Assembly (NCBI GenBank): GCA_943330925.2
Contig: CALQJP020000117.1
Location: 1-7,240 of the forward strand
Direction of reading: 5' to 3'
DNA from: Chryseobacterium gleum
GTDB lineage: Bacteria > Bacteroidota > Bacteroidia > Flavobacteriales_D > Sanyastnellaceae
DNA length: 7,240 bases
Shown: in pieces, positions 6,587-7,240 of the stretch
Numbering within the stretch: position 1 is the first letter of the stretch
Layout of the letters: the number at the start of each line of letters is the position of its first letter
Made by a program: the position numbers and the translations under genes
The notes under the pieces: model-generated
What the model saw: only the letters and a program-made list of their open reading frames with translations
What the model was told of the DNA's origin: nothing
Databases searched by the model: none

Positions 6587-7240
6587 TTTTCTCTTTTTGC
6601 TGGTGGTCGCTCTTTTCAGCGGCTGCAAGCGAAGCACTATCGTTCCTACTGGTTCGTACCAATACCTCTACGACCTAGAAAGCCGCGAGATGCACCCGGA
6701 GTATCTTGTATATCACCACGCCAATGATTCGAGCACGGTGCACTTCAGGGTTTTCTCCGGTGAACTCCTCTATACGCGTATGGCTGCGAATACGCCTTTT
6801 ATGCTCAACTTACGGGTTAAGGCTACTATTAGCGATTTGAATGGAATGGCACAGGATACCTTGTCTATTGTGCTTCATGAAGGTGCTAAAGACAAGCAAG
6901 GTTGGTTGTTGGGTTCTATGGTAGTGCCTATGAAGGAAGGACAGTGGAATCTTCTCATGGAGTTCACGGATGCAGCCAGAAATCTCACACAGCCTTCGTT
7001 TATCGCGTGCGACAAGTCGTCCACTTTAACCGCGCAGAATTATCTACTCACCAAGTTTGAAACCGGTGAGCCGGTATTTGGTGGCTTTGTAACGCCGGGG
7101 CAACTGGTAGAAGTCTTTAGTGCCCGCAACACAAATTCTGAATTGCCTTTGCTACAGAGAATCGTTACGGAAATAAAACTGCCGCCACCTCCTTTTTCCA
7201 CCAACATGCCTGAACAGCCCAGCCTAACAGGAGCTCAGAC
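6546..7240 (+). CDS. Lipoprotein, possible GWxTD-domain protein N-terminus (cut by window edge)
   Basis: The open frame runs 231 codons to the right edge without a stop. A lipoprotein signal is clear: basic start MKTKMIVKVKQN, hydrophobic core, then the lipobox FSGC with Cys27, followed by KR. The mature part includes PEYLVYHHANDSSTVHFRV, then GELLYTRMAANTPF, GWLLGSMVV and GQLVEVFSARN, with predicted beta-strands throughout. From memory this resembles the N-terminal region of Bacteroidota GWxTD-domain lipoproteins; the naming motif itself would lie beyond the edge, so the family call is tentative while the lipoprotein call is firm. The start is ATG 6546 or ATG 6558 (MIVKVKQ); no ribosome binding site decides between them. 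Either start lies inside the end of rmuC in another frame (41 or 29 nt overlap), indicating co-transcription and perhaps coupled translation. Confidence 0.75.
   Translation, partial: MKTKMIVKVKQNLSFLFLLVVALFSGCKRSTIVPTGSYQYLYDLESREMHPEYLVYHHANDSSTVHFRVFSGELLYTRMAANTPFMLNLRVKATISDLNGMAQDTLSIVLHEGAKDKQGWLLGSMVVPMKEGQWNLLMEFTDAARNLTQPSFIACDKSSTLTAQNYLLTKFETGEPVFGGFVTPGQLVEVFSARNTNSELPLLQRIVTEIKLPPPPFSTNMPEQPSLTGAQ

Overview
The window looks like chromosomal housekeeping DNA from a Bacteroidota bacterium, probably near the Flavobacteriales; the finer placement is a guess. Four things point there. carA sits directly before eno. An outer-membrane-type protein gene sits directly upstream of lipA. 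Lipoproteins are frequent, and -7 boxes of the form TAnnTTTG (with one well-spaced -33 TTG) replace E. coli-type promoters, with almost no Shine-Dalgarno sequences. No mobile element, CRISPR array, tRNA or rRNA was seen.

Left part (1-1836). On the minus strand, a 256-residue exported protein gene runs into lipA (lipoyl synthase, cut by the left edge) through a GTGA start/stop overlap. Divergent from it on the plus strand is an OsmC/Ohr-family peroxidase gene; the 78-bp gap holds a -7 box for each direction and a 10-bp palindrome. A 40-residue lipoprotein gene converges on the OsmC gene with its stop codon exactly adjacent, and it has the best promoter in the window.

Middle part (1837-4362). 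carA encodes the glutaminase subunit of carbamoyl-phosphate synthase and eno encodes enolase. Both have all the key residues I checked. The pair ends in a strong intrinsic terminator; carB is not in the window.

Right part (4371-7240). A compact GH13 (alpha-amylase-like) protein starts only 8 nt after the terminator T-run. It keeps catalytic regions I, II and IV but appears to lack the region III glutamate and the strand-8 segment, so it may be inactive or unusual. rmuC follows after 26 bp, and its last 41 nt overlap a lipoprotein gene open to the right edge that resembles the N-terminal part of GWxTD-domain proteins. These three genes are probably one transcription unit.

The functions are mostly independent: lipoate cofactor synthesis, peroxide defence, pyrimidine/arginine precursor supply, glycolysis, DNA maintenance and envelope proteins. 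I found no convincing new multi-gene system. The most unusual items are the atypical GH13 protein, the tiny lipoprotein gene and the tightly packed gene junctions.
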